Assembly: GCA_016713905.1 (NCBI GenBank) | Contig: JADJOE010000001.1 | Location: 1,117,001 to 1,181,000, forward strand | Source of the DNA: Candidatus Vicinibacter proximus | GTDB lineage: Bacteria; Bacteroidota; Bacteroidia; Chitinophagales; Saprospiraceae | Length of the DNA stretch: 64,000 nt | Reading direction: 5' to 3' | Shown: piece after piece, positions 44,633 to 53,119 of the stretch | Layout of the letters: each line of letters opens with the position of its first letter | Numbering within the stretch: the first letter of the stretch is position 1 | Position numbers and translations under genes: made by a program | The notes under the pieces: generated by a model | Database searches by the model: none | Told to the model about the DNA's origin: nothing | What the model saw: the letters and a program-made list of their open reading frames with translations, nothing else

Positions 44633-47605
44633 TTAAAAACTTGCGTTAATTCCAAATGCAATACTTCTGGCTTTAGGATAAACATCGTATTGGTCCCTTC
44701 CGAATTCAATACCACCATAACTTAATTCAGGATCCAGTCCACTGTATCCGGTAATGGTCAGAAGGTTTGTCCCTGCCACATAGACTCTTAAATTTTTCAG
44801 ATACTTGGAATTTCCAGTTTTGAAATTGTAGCCAATATTGACATTGTCAAGTTTTAGGAAAGTGCCATCTTCCAGATAATAATCGCTTACAATCGGCGAA
44901 CTGGTAAGACCCTTGTCATACTCTGTTAATGCTTCCTCCAATACATTCAATGTAGGAAGATCTGCAGGATTACTGAATACCATTCTGGTGACATTAAGTA
45001 CATCAAATCCCACAACAGCCCGGACTGAAAAACTAGCATCAAAAGATCTACCTAATTTAAAATAATTGGACCAGCCAATGGTAAAATCAGGTTGTGCATT
45101 TCCGACTACTCTTCTCTCCGCTCTTGCCGGATCTCTGGTCACTCCACCTGCGGCAGTGTAAAAAAGAAATTTTCCATCTTCGGTTAGGCCTGCATATTCA
45201 GGGAGATAAAAGGTGCCCAATTCTAAACCTGGTTTAATGATTTGTGTATAGTTCTCACCACCTACCAGTCCGCGTCCGGAAACATACAGAGTTTTAATTT
45301 CGTTCAGATCATATTTATCATTTGCAAGCTCTGTGGTTTTTTGTTCGTTGGCACTGAACACCAGATTGGATCGCCAATCAAAATTTTTCATATCCACCAC
45401 AAAGGTTTGAATGCTTGCTTCAATACCATTGTTTTTTATTTTTCCTGCATTTGCAAATATGTATCTGTTTTTATTTGGTGGAACTGGCAGCTCATAGTTA
45501 TAGATCAAATCGCGTGTGGTCTTTTGATACACTTCAATGGATCCGCTGATTCGGTTTTTCAAGATGCCAAAATCCAAACCGATGTTTAATTCTACATTCT
45601 CTTCCCATTTTAAATCTGGATTTGGATTTACACCGCCAAGATTTTGAAATGAAATTACTTTATTTCCATTTTCCGGATTGATGGCTGTCCCGGCAGGAAT
45701 AAAAAATATCTGATCCACATTCGTAGGAATATTTTGATTTCCTGCAATTCCATATCCTACCCGCAATTTAAGTTCTTCCAAAAAACCTACATCACTGAGG
45801 AATGATTCACGGACCAGATTCCAACCCACAGAGGCCGAAGGAAACCAGCCCCATTCATTGTTTTTGCCAAACTTAGACGAACCATCTCTTCTAATCGTCG
45901 CAGTAATAAAATATTTTTTGTCAAAATCATAAACTGCACGACCAAAAAAAGATGCGAGCAAAAATTCGTTCTTGTAGGAAGAAATACTTCCCGGTTCCAA
46001 ATTCAACAACGCTCCAAGATTATAGGATTTTAAATAATCTGAAAGTGCTTCTTTTCCCTGGGCAGTAAATCCATCGTAACCATCTTTTTGGTAAGAATGT
46101 CCACCCAACAATTGAAGTTGGTGTTTTTGTGAAATATTGGTGGAATAATTTAATGTGGTTTCAATAATTTTTGACTGATAATTATTGTAAGATCTCTTGC
46201 CAAATCCTTTGGTGAAATTGGATGCAGCATAACTTGGTTCGTAATAAAAACTTTCATCGTCATCACGAATGTAGGCAAGGTTAACTGCAGCAGAAAGTCC
46301 CCTGAATATCTCTAAATCAGCTCTGAAATTTCCAAAAATCCTTTTCGCTTCACGTTCATTTTGAGTTTCCTTGATGATGGCCACTGGATTAAAATACTGG
46401 AAGGATCTGTCTGTCTCAAAATAACTACCATCCGTATTGTACACCGGATCTGTTGGGCTTCTTCTAAAAGCCTGATAAATTATATTGGTAGGTGAAATTC
46501 CTCCTCCGTAATTAACATAATTATTGTTCTCTACCGTTCCGGAAAGTCTTGCCTGAACAGTAAGTTTGTCCTGAAGACCTTTTTGGGTAAAATTCAATCG
46601 GCCTATACTTCTTTGCTTGGCAGATCCAAGAAGCAATCCATCAATATTTAAATGCGAAATGGATGCTCTATAATTTGAATTAGCATCTGAGCTGGAGAAG
46701 GACAGCGTCTGGTCATGCAGCAAACCTGTGCGGTATATTTCGTCCAACCAATCCACGTTTGCACCATTATCAATGAATGTTCTGCCGGTCTTTGCTGCAA
46801 AATCTCTGATTTGATCCCCAGTAAGAAAATCCAGTCTTCTTGCTGTCTGGTCCACGGATACCTGGCCATTATATTCTATTTGGTTGATGCGATCTTTTGA
46901 TTTGGAAAGTCCTGCATTTTTGGTGGTGATGATGATGACACCATTGGAACCTCTTGCCCCATATATGGCTGTGGAAGAGGCATCCTTTAAGACGTTATAG
47001 GATTCAATGTCATTTGGGGAGATGGTCGTAGGGTCAACACCCGGCACTCCGTCCACTACAAACAACGGGCCTGTTCCACTGGTAAAACCGGAGGCGCCCC
47101 TGATGTTTACAGAAAAACCACCATTAGGATCTCCGCCTTGTTTCGAAATGGTAACACCTGCTGCCTTTCCCTGTAAAGCTTGCACAGGATCCTGAAGACT
47201 ACCAACATTGAGCTCATCCGCCTTAACCATAGAAACCGCCCCAGTCTTGTCCGTTTTCTTCTGAGTACCATAACCGATAAGAATTACCTCATCCAATAAT
47301 AATCCTGGTTTTAACTGAATGAGATAGTTGTTTTCTACCCCAATGCTTTGAATCAAAGTGGTATATCCTGTAAAAGTGATGACAAGGTTTTGCGCACCAT
47401 CCGAAAGACTAATGCTGAAATTGCCATCTGCATCTGTTACGGTACCAATGGTCGTATTTTGCACTTGAACTGCCGCCCCAATAATTGGTTCTGAGGTAGT
47501 GGCATCCTGGACCTTTCCGGTGATGATCCTTTGTGAAAATAGACTTACCCCTGCTATCAGGGTAAAAACCAGTAACAAAGTAATCTTAAAGTATCGCTTA
47601 TTCAT
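44633..47605 (-). CDS. SusC/RagA TonB-linked outer-membrane transporter
   Basis: The start at 47605 (MNKRYFKITLLLVFTLIAGV) gives a good signal peptide. A longer frame begins at 47641. The protein is about 990 residues. An N-terminal carboxypeptidase-D-like domain (GKVQDATTSEPIIGAAVQVQ) is followed by the plug (DEVILIGYGTQKKTDKTGAV, GVTISKQGGDPNGGFSVNIR, IYGARGSNGVIIITTK) and a 22-strand barrel ending in AFGINASF. It imports ligands bound by SusD using TonB energy. It is the first gene of the SusCDE operon. No glycoside hydrolase or regulator is adjacent. Confidence 0.96.
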   Translation of the reverse strand: MNKRYFKITLLLVFTLIAGVSLFSQRIITGKVQDATTSEPIIGAAVQVQNTTIGTVTDADGNFSISLSDGAQNLVITFTGYTTLIQSIGVENNYLIQLKPGLLLDEVILIGYGTQKKTDKTGAVSMVKADELNVGSLQDPVQALQGKAAGVTISKQGGDPNGGFSVNIRGASGFTSGTGPLFVVDGVPGVDPTTISPNDIESYNVLKDASSTAIYGARGSNGVIIITTKNAGLSKSKDRINQIEYNGQVSVDQTARRLDFLTGDQIRDFAAKTGRTFIDNGANVDWLDEIYRTGLLHDQTLSFSSSDANSNYRASISHLNIDGLLLGSAKQRSIGRLNFTQKGLQDKLTVQARLSGTVENNNYVNYGGGISPTNIIYQAFRRSPTDPVYNTDGSYFETDRSFQYFNPVAIIKETQNEREAKRIFGNFRADLEIFRGLSAAVNLAYIRDDDESFYYEPSYAASNFTKGFGKRSYNNYQSKIIETTLNYSTNISQKHQLQLLGGHSYQKDGYDGFTAQGKEALSDYLKSYNLGALLNLEPGSISSYKNEFLLASFFGRAVYDFDKKYFITATIRRDGSSKFGKNNEWGWFPSASVGWNLVRESFLSDVGFLEELKLRVGYGIAGNQNIPTNVDQIFFIPAGTAINPENGNKVISFQNLGGVNPNPDLKWEENVELNIGLDFGILKNRISGSIEVYQKTTRDLIYNYELPVPPNKNRYIFANAGKIKNNGIEASIQTFVVDMKNFDWRSNLVFSANEQKTTELANDKYDLNEIKTLYVSGRGLVGGENYTQIIKPGLELGTFYLPEYAGLTEDGKFLFYTAAGGVTRDPARAERRVVGNAQPDFTIGWSNYFKLGRSFDASFSVRAVVGFDVLNVTRMVFSNPADLPTLNVLEEALTEYDKGLTSSPIVSDYYLEDGTFLKLDNVNIGYNFKTGNSKYLKNLRVYVAGTNLLTITGYSGLDPELSYGGIEFGRDQYDVYPKARSIAFGINASF

Positions 47606-47638
47606 GGATGAGTTGAAATTAGGTTTTGTTTGAACTGG

Positions 47639-47646
47639 CAAACTTA
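47639..47646 (-). promoter_or_regulatory. Candidate -7 box for the SusCDE operon
   Basis: On the minus strand the bases read TAAGTTTG, matching TAnnTTTG, about 34 bases upstream of the SusC start. A TTG is present upstream but only 12 bases away, not at the usual spacing. Confidence 0.4.
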
Positions 47647-48070
47647 ATATCTTATTAACAATTCTACCGGATTTTGTTTATTCTGCCATTATTATTTTTT
47701 CTGATATAGTATATTTTATAAGATTTTCTATGTGTTGGCCAAAAAAACTGGCAATTATTTTTATATGGCATGATTCAGGATTATGGAAAATCTTTAAAAA
47801 TTGCCGCGTTAAAGTAAGAAATCAATGCGCACAAGCATTAATATATGGGCGGTCAACATTGTTTGAACGTACATATTCTGTATATCGACCAACAGAAATG
47901 ACAAAAAGAAGATGCCAATGTCTTTTATTTCAAATTTATTGTATGTGACATATATTTTGAAATTCAATAAATTTTCAAAATATATGTTGGTTTAGTATAA
48001 AGTTATTTTAGAGTGACTATAGTTTAGGGTATTCTTGAATACTTAAACATTGTCATCATTTTGGACATTT
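47647..48070. other. Gene-free stretch between the SusC-like gene and the 1533-residue protein gene
   Basis: No convincing gene is seen. A short open frame at 47730-47948 has no support and biased composition. The region may hold the SusCDE promoter and regulatory sites. Confidence 0.5.
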
Positions 48071-48102
48071 AAAAAGCCCCCCAAAAATATGGGAGGCTTT
48101 TT
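48071..48102 (-). terminator. Hairpin terminator for the 1533-residue protein gene
   Basis: AAAAAGCC and GGCTTTTT pair perfectly, with CCCC/GGGA partly extending the stem around an AAAAATAT loop. It lies ~100 bases past the stop at 48203. Confidence 0.7.
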
Positions 48103-48202
48103 AGACTATCTGAATAGAGCATGAGAATAAACAAATTAACTATCAGGATTTCATAGTGTCAAAAACAATACACATTTTAAAGATCGAATGGGTAAACAAT
48201 GA

Positions 48203-51200
48203 TTAAAGTTTAATCAGTTTAATTATTTTCGAATGGCCTATTCCATTTCTAAAGTCAAGTATGTAAACTCCTTGTTTGAGATCAGCAACTTCAATTTTTT
48301 GTTCGAGGTTAGGTGGAATGTTTATTGTCCTGATCAATTGTCCGTTCAAGTTTATAATGTTTAATCTAGTTTGATCATTGGTCCATTTTTCGTAAATTTG
48401 GATGAATAATTCATCGTTTACCGGATTAGGTCTGATTCTTATATCCATTTCAGAGTTTTTAGGATCAATTCCACTGTTGATACAACCCCAGTTCTTCACA
48501 AATCCATCTCCTGCGGAAATTAGTTCACATGTTTTGGTTCCACATGAATCATAGGATGCCAGCGCCCTTACCAATTGATTTAAATGAGCGGTACTGTTCC
48601 AATCCAGAGAATCCCATTCTGCCACCCCTGACATCGTCTTCATTCCTGCTTCCATAAAATTTCCGGCCACATAAAGTTTTTGATCATAATCTCTCAAATC
48701 ATAAATTCCTTCGGTGCTCTTGTTGAAATCACCACCATTGAGAGCAGACCAATTTGTGCCATTCCATTGGGCGATGTGTTTAGTATTGTTGATGCCATTC
48801 GCATTTTCAAATCTACCGCCAACCATTAATTTTCCGTTAAACTCTTTTAATGTGGTCACGCCCTGCCCTTTGTTTAGGGGATCAAGATTAACCCCATTCA
48901 AAAGATTGCTCCAGTTGGTTCCATTCCATAAGGAAATATTATTGTTGGGGATGTTGAAAACACCACCAGCGTAAAGTTGATTTTGAAAGAATTCAAGTGT
49001 GTTTACAGGACCATTAAAACTTGCCGAAAATGGGGCTTCCCAATTAAGACCATTCCATCGGGCGATATTTTTGGTATTAATTTTTACCGAGTTTCCGGCT
49101 TCACTAAAAAACCCGCCAACTATCAATCCTAATGGATGACTTAGTAAAGCATTTACGGATACCAAACTACTTGAATCCATCACGCCATTATCTAATTTAT
49201 TCCAGGAATTTCCATTCCATACAGCTATATGGTTAGCATCTGTCAGTCCACCAGCTTCGACGAATTTTCCTCCAACATAGAGTAGTCCATTGTGCACAGT
49301 TAGAGCGTTCACAGTGCCGTTGATGCCAGACCCCACAGCACTCCATAAATGGCCATCCCAGACGGCAATATTATTTGCATTCGTGGACCCGATTTGGCTA
49401 AAGCTGCCAGCCACATAAAGTTTGCATTGATAGATACACATGTCTTTGATATGTCCGGTTTGTCCCATCAGATTCCAGGATTTTTGTGCCGGAAGACAAG
49501 CAGATGTGGTGCAGGCTGTATCCAATCCAGGTGGTTGCACACAATTAAAGGTTTGCTGATGCGTACAACTGTCCACCTTTCCTCCGGAGCTATAGTAATA
49601 AGACAGGGAGATTGTATAGTTACCGGACCCTTTTACGCAAAAGTTAACAGGTACTGATGGGCCGGATGGAAAATATCCGGATTGGTGACTCAGGGTAAAA
49701 CTTTTATCATTTACCAGAATGTTCCAATCGGTACCTGTGGTTAATTTTTCAAAAGTTCCACTACTGATATTTAATTTGAGTAATTGGAAACAATTTGTCT
49801 GAGGAATTTGCTGACTTAGTTTATAACAACAAGTTCCTGAAGAATCCTGCAGTGGAATAATTTGATGTTGTAGAGAATCGCAACTACAAACCAAAGGAGG
49901 TTGGGGACAATCGATGTTGTCATGGTATACACAACTGTCTAGCTTACCTAGTTTGCTGAAATAATAAGTTCTGGTGATAACATATTGGGAAGCATTTTCT
50001 ACACAAAAACTAACAGGTAAAGAAGGTCCGGAAGGTAAAAATCCGGATATATGGGTTAATAAAATCTGACTTGCATTACCGCTGTATTTTAGATTAATGT
50101 CCGGCACCACTTTTATAAATTTACCGTTGCTGAGATTTATTTTAAGCGAGGTAAAACAATCAGGACCAGGTATGAACTGATCCACAACAAAACAGCATAC
50201 ACCCTTATCGTTTGAAAGTGGTTGGAGTTTTGTTTTTAAAGAGTCACAACTGCAGAATTTAGGTGGCTGAGTACAGCCAAATTGTTGTGCATACATGCAA
50301 CTGTCTTTAATGCCATTTTTATAAAAGAAATATTTAACCGTTATGGTATAAAGTGCTGCATCTATGACACAAAAAGACACAGGCAAGTTATTGCCTTCCG
50401 GAATAAATCCGGATTGGTGTGTGACATCGAATTTTTGATCAGTTCCAATTACATCATAATTTGGATCGGGGACCACTTTAGTAAATTTACCATTACTTAA
50501 GCTAAGCTGAATAGAACTGAAACAATCGGCTCCCTTTATTTGTGAAGAGAGCGTGTAACAACATTCTCCATTAGACCCTGAACTTTGAATGATTTTTGTT
50601 TTGATCGAATCACATTTGCACACTTTAGGAGGAGGGGTGCAATTTTTTATAAATGTTTTTCGGCAAGCATCCAGTATTTTTCCTGCAGGGTCAAAGAAGT
50701 CCACAGTAACTATAAATGGATTTACTGCACTATTTACGCAGAAGGAACCAGGGAGAATATTTCCGGTGGGAATAATGCCACCATTCGGTATAAAGCAAAA
50801 ACCATCGGGTAGATTCTGCACGGACCATAGAGGATTTGGGGTAATCTGACTAAAATTTCCTGAGTTGGTTTTAAAACATATTTTTGAAAAACAAGCTGAT
50901 TTGGAGTTATAGGCAGAAAAATTAAAGCAGCAATTACCAGCTGGTCCATTACTCAACAATTGAACATTTTTTAAGGAATCACAACAAGTATTTGGGACGG
51001 GAATCCCAGGACATCCTACCAAAAATTCAAATGAGCAGGAATCTTTTCCTTGTGGCGTGGTAAAATGATATCTGAGGAATACCTGTGCTGGGTTTTGATT
51101 GGTGTTGATGCAAAAAGATCCGGGCTTTATGGATCCGGAAGGAATAAATCCGGAGTTGTGATTAAGAAAAAATCTGTTGCTAGCAGATGGTGTAAGAAAA

Positions 51201-52804
51201 AATCCCGCGCCTAAATTGGCATTTCTGGAAGAGAATGTTCCACCATTAATAATCACTTCAATTTTGGTAAATAAATTTGAATTAGGATTTTCTGCCTTTA
51301 TATCAAAGCAGCAGGATGTCGGGAGCGTATATTGTTTTTCTAAAAAACTGCTGAATGCGGTATCACATTTTGCACTTTGAGGATTTGCTGGGCAGTCTTG
51401 AACATATTGATAAATGCAGCTATCTGTTTTACCTCCGCTTGTGGAAATATAATGTACTGTAATGCTGTATTGCCCGGCACCCTGGACACAAAAATCAGCA
51501 GCGTTGAATTTGCCAGGAGGAAGGAAACCGCTGTTGTGGTTTAGATAAAAGGTTTTTGAATTTACATTTGCAAATGACCATCCGGATGCACTATTGGGAT
51601 TGATGTTTGAAAAGGTCCCGTCACTTACGGTGACCAAGATATTGTTGTAACAATGATAGGAACTTATTTTACCGCTGAGGTTAAAACAACAACCATTTGG
51701 CAGTACAGATATTTTTTTGAGGACATTGGTGTTAAAAGTATCGCATTTGCATGGTTTTGAGATTACACAAATAGTTCCTGTGCAATTTTCTTCGCAGTTA
51801 CCATCCTTTACATTCAGTCGTATTAGATAGCACCCGGGCACAAAATATGGAACACGAATACTGTCTCCTGTAAAGGTCTGCGTTCCAGGTCCGCCAGGAA
51901 TATCCAGAGTCCATCGCAGTTGTTTGTTATTGGATCCATTGCCTGTGTAAAAAATCAATGCTGTGTCACCGACCGTAATGGTATCCTGAAAATCAAATGA
52001 GCAAGTTAAATTGCATTGAACGGTAGTGCAGACCGTATCCTTGCACGTTCCGTTATCAATTATTACACAGTAGCATCCAGCCTGAGGAGGACGAAAGCAT
52101 TGAGATTTGGAATAAACAATGGGCTGACTGCAGGAAATCCAGGTGTAATCCAAGCCGGAAGGAAACGCACACAGGCTGTCAGGGCCTTGTACAATGGAAC
52201 CATTCAATGCAGGTAAAACCTTTATGCTAACTGAAGCCGAAGGCATTGCATTGGTGCAATTCTGATCTTTTATTTCTACTAATTCATACACATTGGTAGT
52301 AGATGGGCAGACGTTTAATTGGTATCCATTGGAGAAGCTGGTATAACCATTTATTCCGGAATTGTCTTTGATGGTAAATCGGAAGGGAGGTGTTCCTGTG
52401 AAACGCAAGTTAATCAATTTGCAATCACCCAGACACAAGCTGTCGTCAGGGCTGAATTGGCCAAGCGGAATAGGATGTACCAAAACTTGGACAGTGCATG
52501 TTTCCGGCATTTGACCCGGTTCCTGAGTAATTAATCGGATGCTGCATGATCCGGCTTTGAGGAAGCATGCATCGTGCGGGTTTTGCAGGGTGGAATTCGT
52601 GATGGTTCCACAATCGATGGACCAATCATAGCTTGCATTAATGGAATTCATGCCTATGTAGCTTACAGGAAGGCAATCACCCAAACAGGCTGTAGGGGCC
52701 ACCTGGATGCAGTTACTTTGTGCAAAAACAATGTAATTGCAAAAAAAGAAAAACAGAACTAACGACTGTGCAATTTTATTAAAAAATGAGTCATTACTAA
52801 TCAT
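48203..52804 (-). CDS. 1533-residue modular T9SS protein: PKD, six Cys-modules, kelch-like propeller
   Basis: The start at 52804 opens a short Asn-containing N-terminus and then the hydrophobic segment IAQSLVLFFFFCNYIVFA, a plausible signal. PKD-like units fill ~35-340. Residues ~350-1100 are six ~125-residue modules opening with C(K/S)CDS-type motifs and sharing CCF, SGFIPSG/SGFLPSG, PVSFCV and DSC blocks. Their fold is not known to me. Residues ~1105-1430 are ~45-residue units of the type NNIAVWDGHLWSAVGSGING and LYVGGKFVEAGG, a kelch/beta-propeller-like pattern. The end (RIRPNPVNDELFIQI ... KQGVYILDFRNG) is a type A T9SS sorting domain. It should be a surface-exposed or secreted structural protein, with the propeller as the likely binding part. 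Confidence 0.88.
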   Translation of the reverse strand: MISNDSFFNKIAQSLVLFFFFCNYIVFAQSNCIQVAPTACLGDCLPVSYIGMNSINASYDWSIDCGTITNSTLQNPHDACFLKAGSCSIRLITQEPGQMPETCTVQVLVHPIPLGQFSPDDSLCLGDCKLINLRFTGTPPFRFTIKDNSGINGYTSFSNGYQLNVCPSTTNVYELVEIKDQNCTNAMPSASVSIKVLPALNGSIVQGPDSLCAFPSGLDYTWISCSQPIVYSKSQCFRPPQAGCYCVIIDNGTCKDTVCTTVQCNLTCSFDFQDTITVGDTALIFYTGNGSNNKQLRWTLDIPGGPGTQTFTGDSIRVPYFVPGCYLIRLNVKDGNCEENCTGTICVISKPCKCDTFNTNVLKKISVLPNGCCFNLSGKISSYHCYNNILVTVSDGTFSNINPNSASGWSFANVNSKTFYLNHNSGFLPPGKFNAADFCVQGAGQYSITVHYISTSGGKTDSCIYQYVQDCPANPQSAKCDTAFSSFLEKQYTLPTSCCFDIKAENPNSNLFTKIEVIINGGTFSSRNANLGAGFFLTPSASNRFFLNHNSGFIPSGSIKPGSFCINTNQNPAQVFLRYHFTTPQGKDSCSFEFLVGCPGIPVPNTCCDSLKNVQLLSNGPAGNCCFNFSAYNSKSACFSKICFKTNSGNFSQITPNPLWSVQNLPDGFCFIPNGGIIPTGNILPGSFCVNSAVNPFIVTVDFFDPAGKILDACRKTFIKNCTPPPKVCKCDSIKTKIIQSSGSNGECCYTLSSQIKGADCFSSIQLSLSNGKFTKVVPDPNYDVIGTDQKFDVTHQSGFIPEGNNLPVSFCVIDAALYTITVKYFFYKNGIKDSCMYAQQFGCTQPPKFCSCDSLKTKLQPLSNDKGVCCFVVDQFIPGPDCFTSLKINLSNGKFIKVVPDINLKYSGNASQILLTHISGFLPSGPSLPVSFCVENASQYVITRTYYFSKLGKLDSCVYHDNIDCPQPPLVCSCDSLQHQIIPLQDSSGTCCYKLSQQIPQTNCFQLLKLNISSGTFEKLTTGTDWNILVNDKSFTLSHQSGYFPSGPSVPVNFCVKGSGNYTISLSYYYSSGGKVDSCTHQQTFNCVQPPGLDTACTTSACLPAQKSWNLMGQTGHIKDMCIYQCKLYVAGSFSQIGSTNANNIAVWDGHLWSAVGSGINGTVNALTVHNGLLYVGGKFVEAGGLTDANHIAVWNGNSWNKLDNGVMDSSSLVSVNALLSHPLGLIVGGFFSEAGNSVKINTKNIARWNGLNWEAPFSASFNGPVNTLEFFQNQLYAGGVFNIPNNNISLWNGTNWSNLLNGVNLDPLNKGQGVTTLKEFNGKLMVGGRFENANGINNTKHIAQWNGTNWSALNGGDFNKSTEGIYDLRDYDQKLYVAGNFMEAGMKTMSGVAEWDSLDWNSTAHLNQLVRALASYDSCGTKTCELISAGDGFVKNWGCINSGIDPKNSEMDIRIRPNPVNDELFIQIYEKWTNDQTRLNIINLNGQLIRTINIPPNLEQKIEVADLKQGVYILDFRNGIGHSKIIKLIKL

Positions 52805-53119
52805 AATAGAGGAGTATTAAATGATTAAATAAAAAAATAAAACTCAGTGAAGTGAATATCTCTGAGGGGATGAAAAAAGGTGTGGTTTATCCCGAGATAA
52901 TCTCAAAGATACAAAATCTTCTGTGGTTTATAGTAAAAAAATTTTTTCAAGATTAAATTTTGGTCCCCAAGGACCAGGTTAATATCTCTGGTTAGGATAA
53001 AGCCAGGTACAATAAAATATTTGGATTCGATAATTGGGGGGTTGTGCATGTTTTAAATTCTGCTTACCTTTACCTGCCCGTCATTTAGGAACACTTAATT
53101 TATTATTTAATTTGACAAA
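52805..53119. other. Gene-free stretch with the DUF5916 promoter
   Basis: This ~315-base divergent spacer holds no gene. It carries a promoter candidate at 53042-53072, listed separately. Confidence 0.5.
53042..53072 (+). promoter_or_regulatory. Promoter candidate for the DUF5916 gene
   Basis: TTG (53042-53044) and TACCTTTA (53065-53072) are 20 bases apart, near the -33/-7 consensus with A for the final G. The start codon is at 53120. Confidence 0.45.

Noticed and set aside
49349..49657. Plus-strand open frames opposite the 1533-residue gene
   Set aside because: They are shadows of a long minus-strand gene whose repeats are clear.
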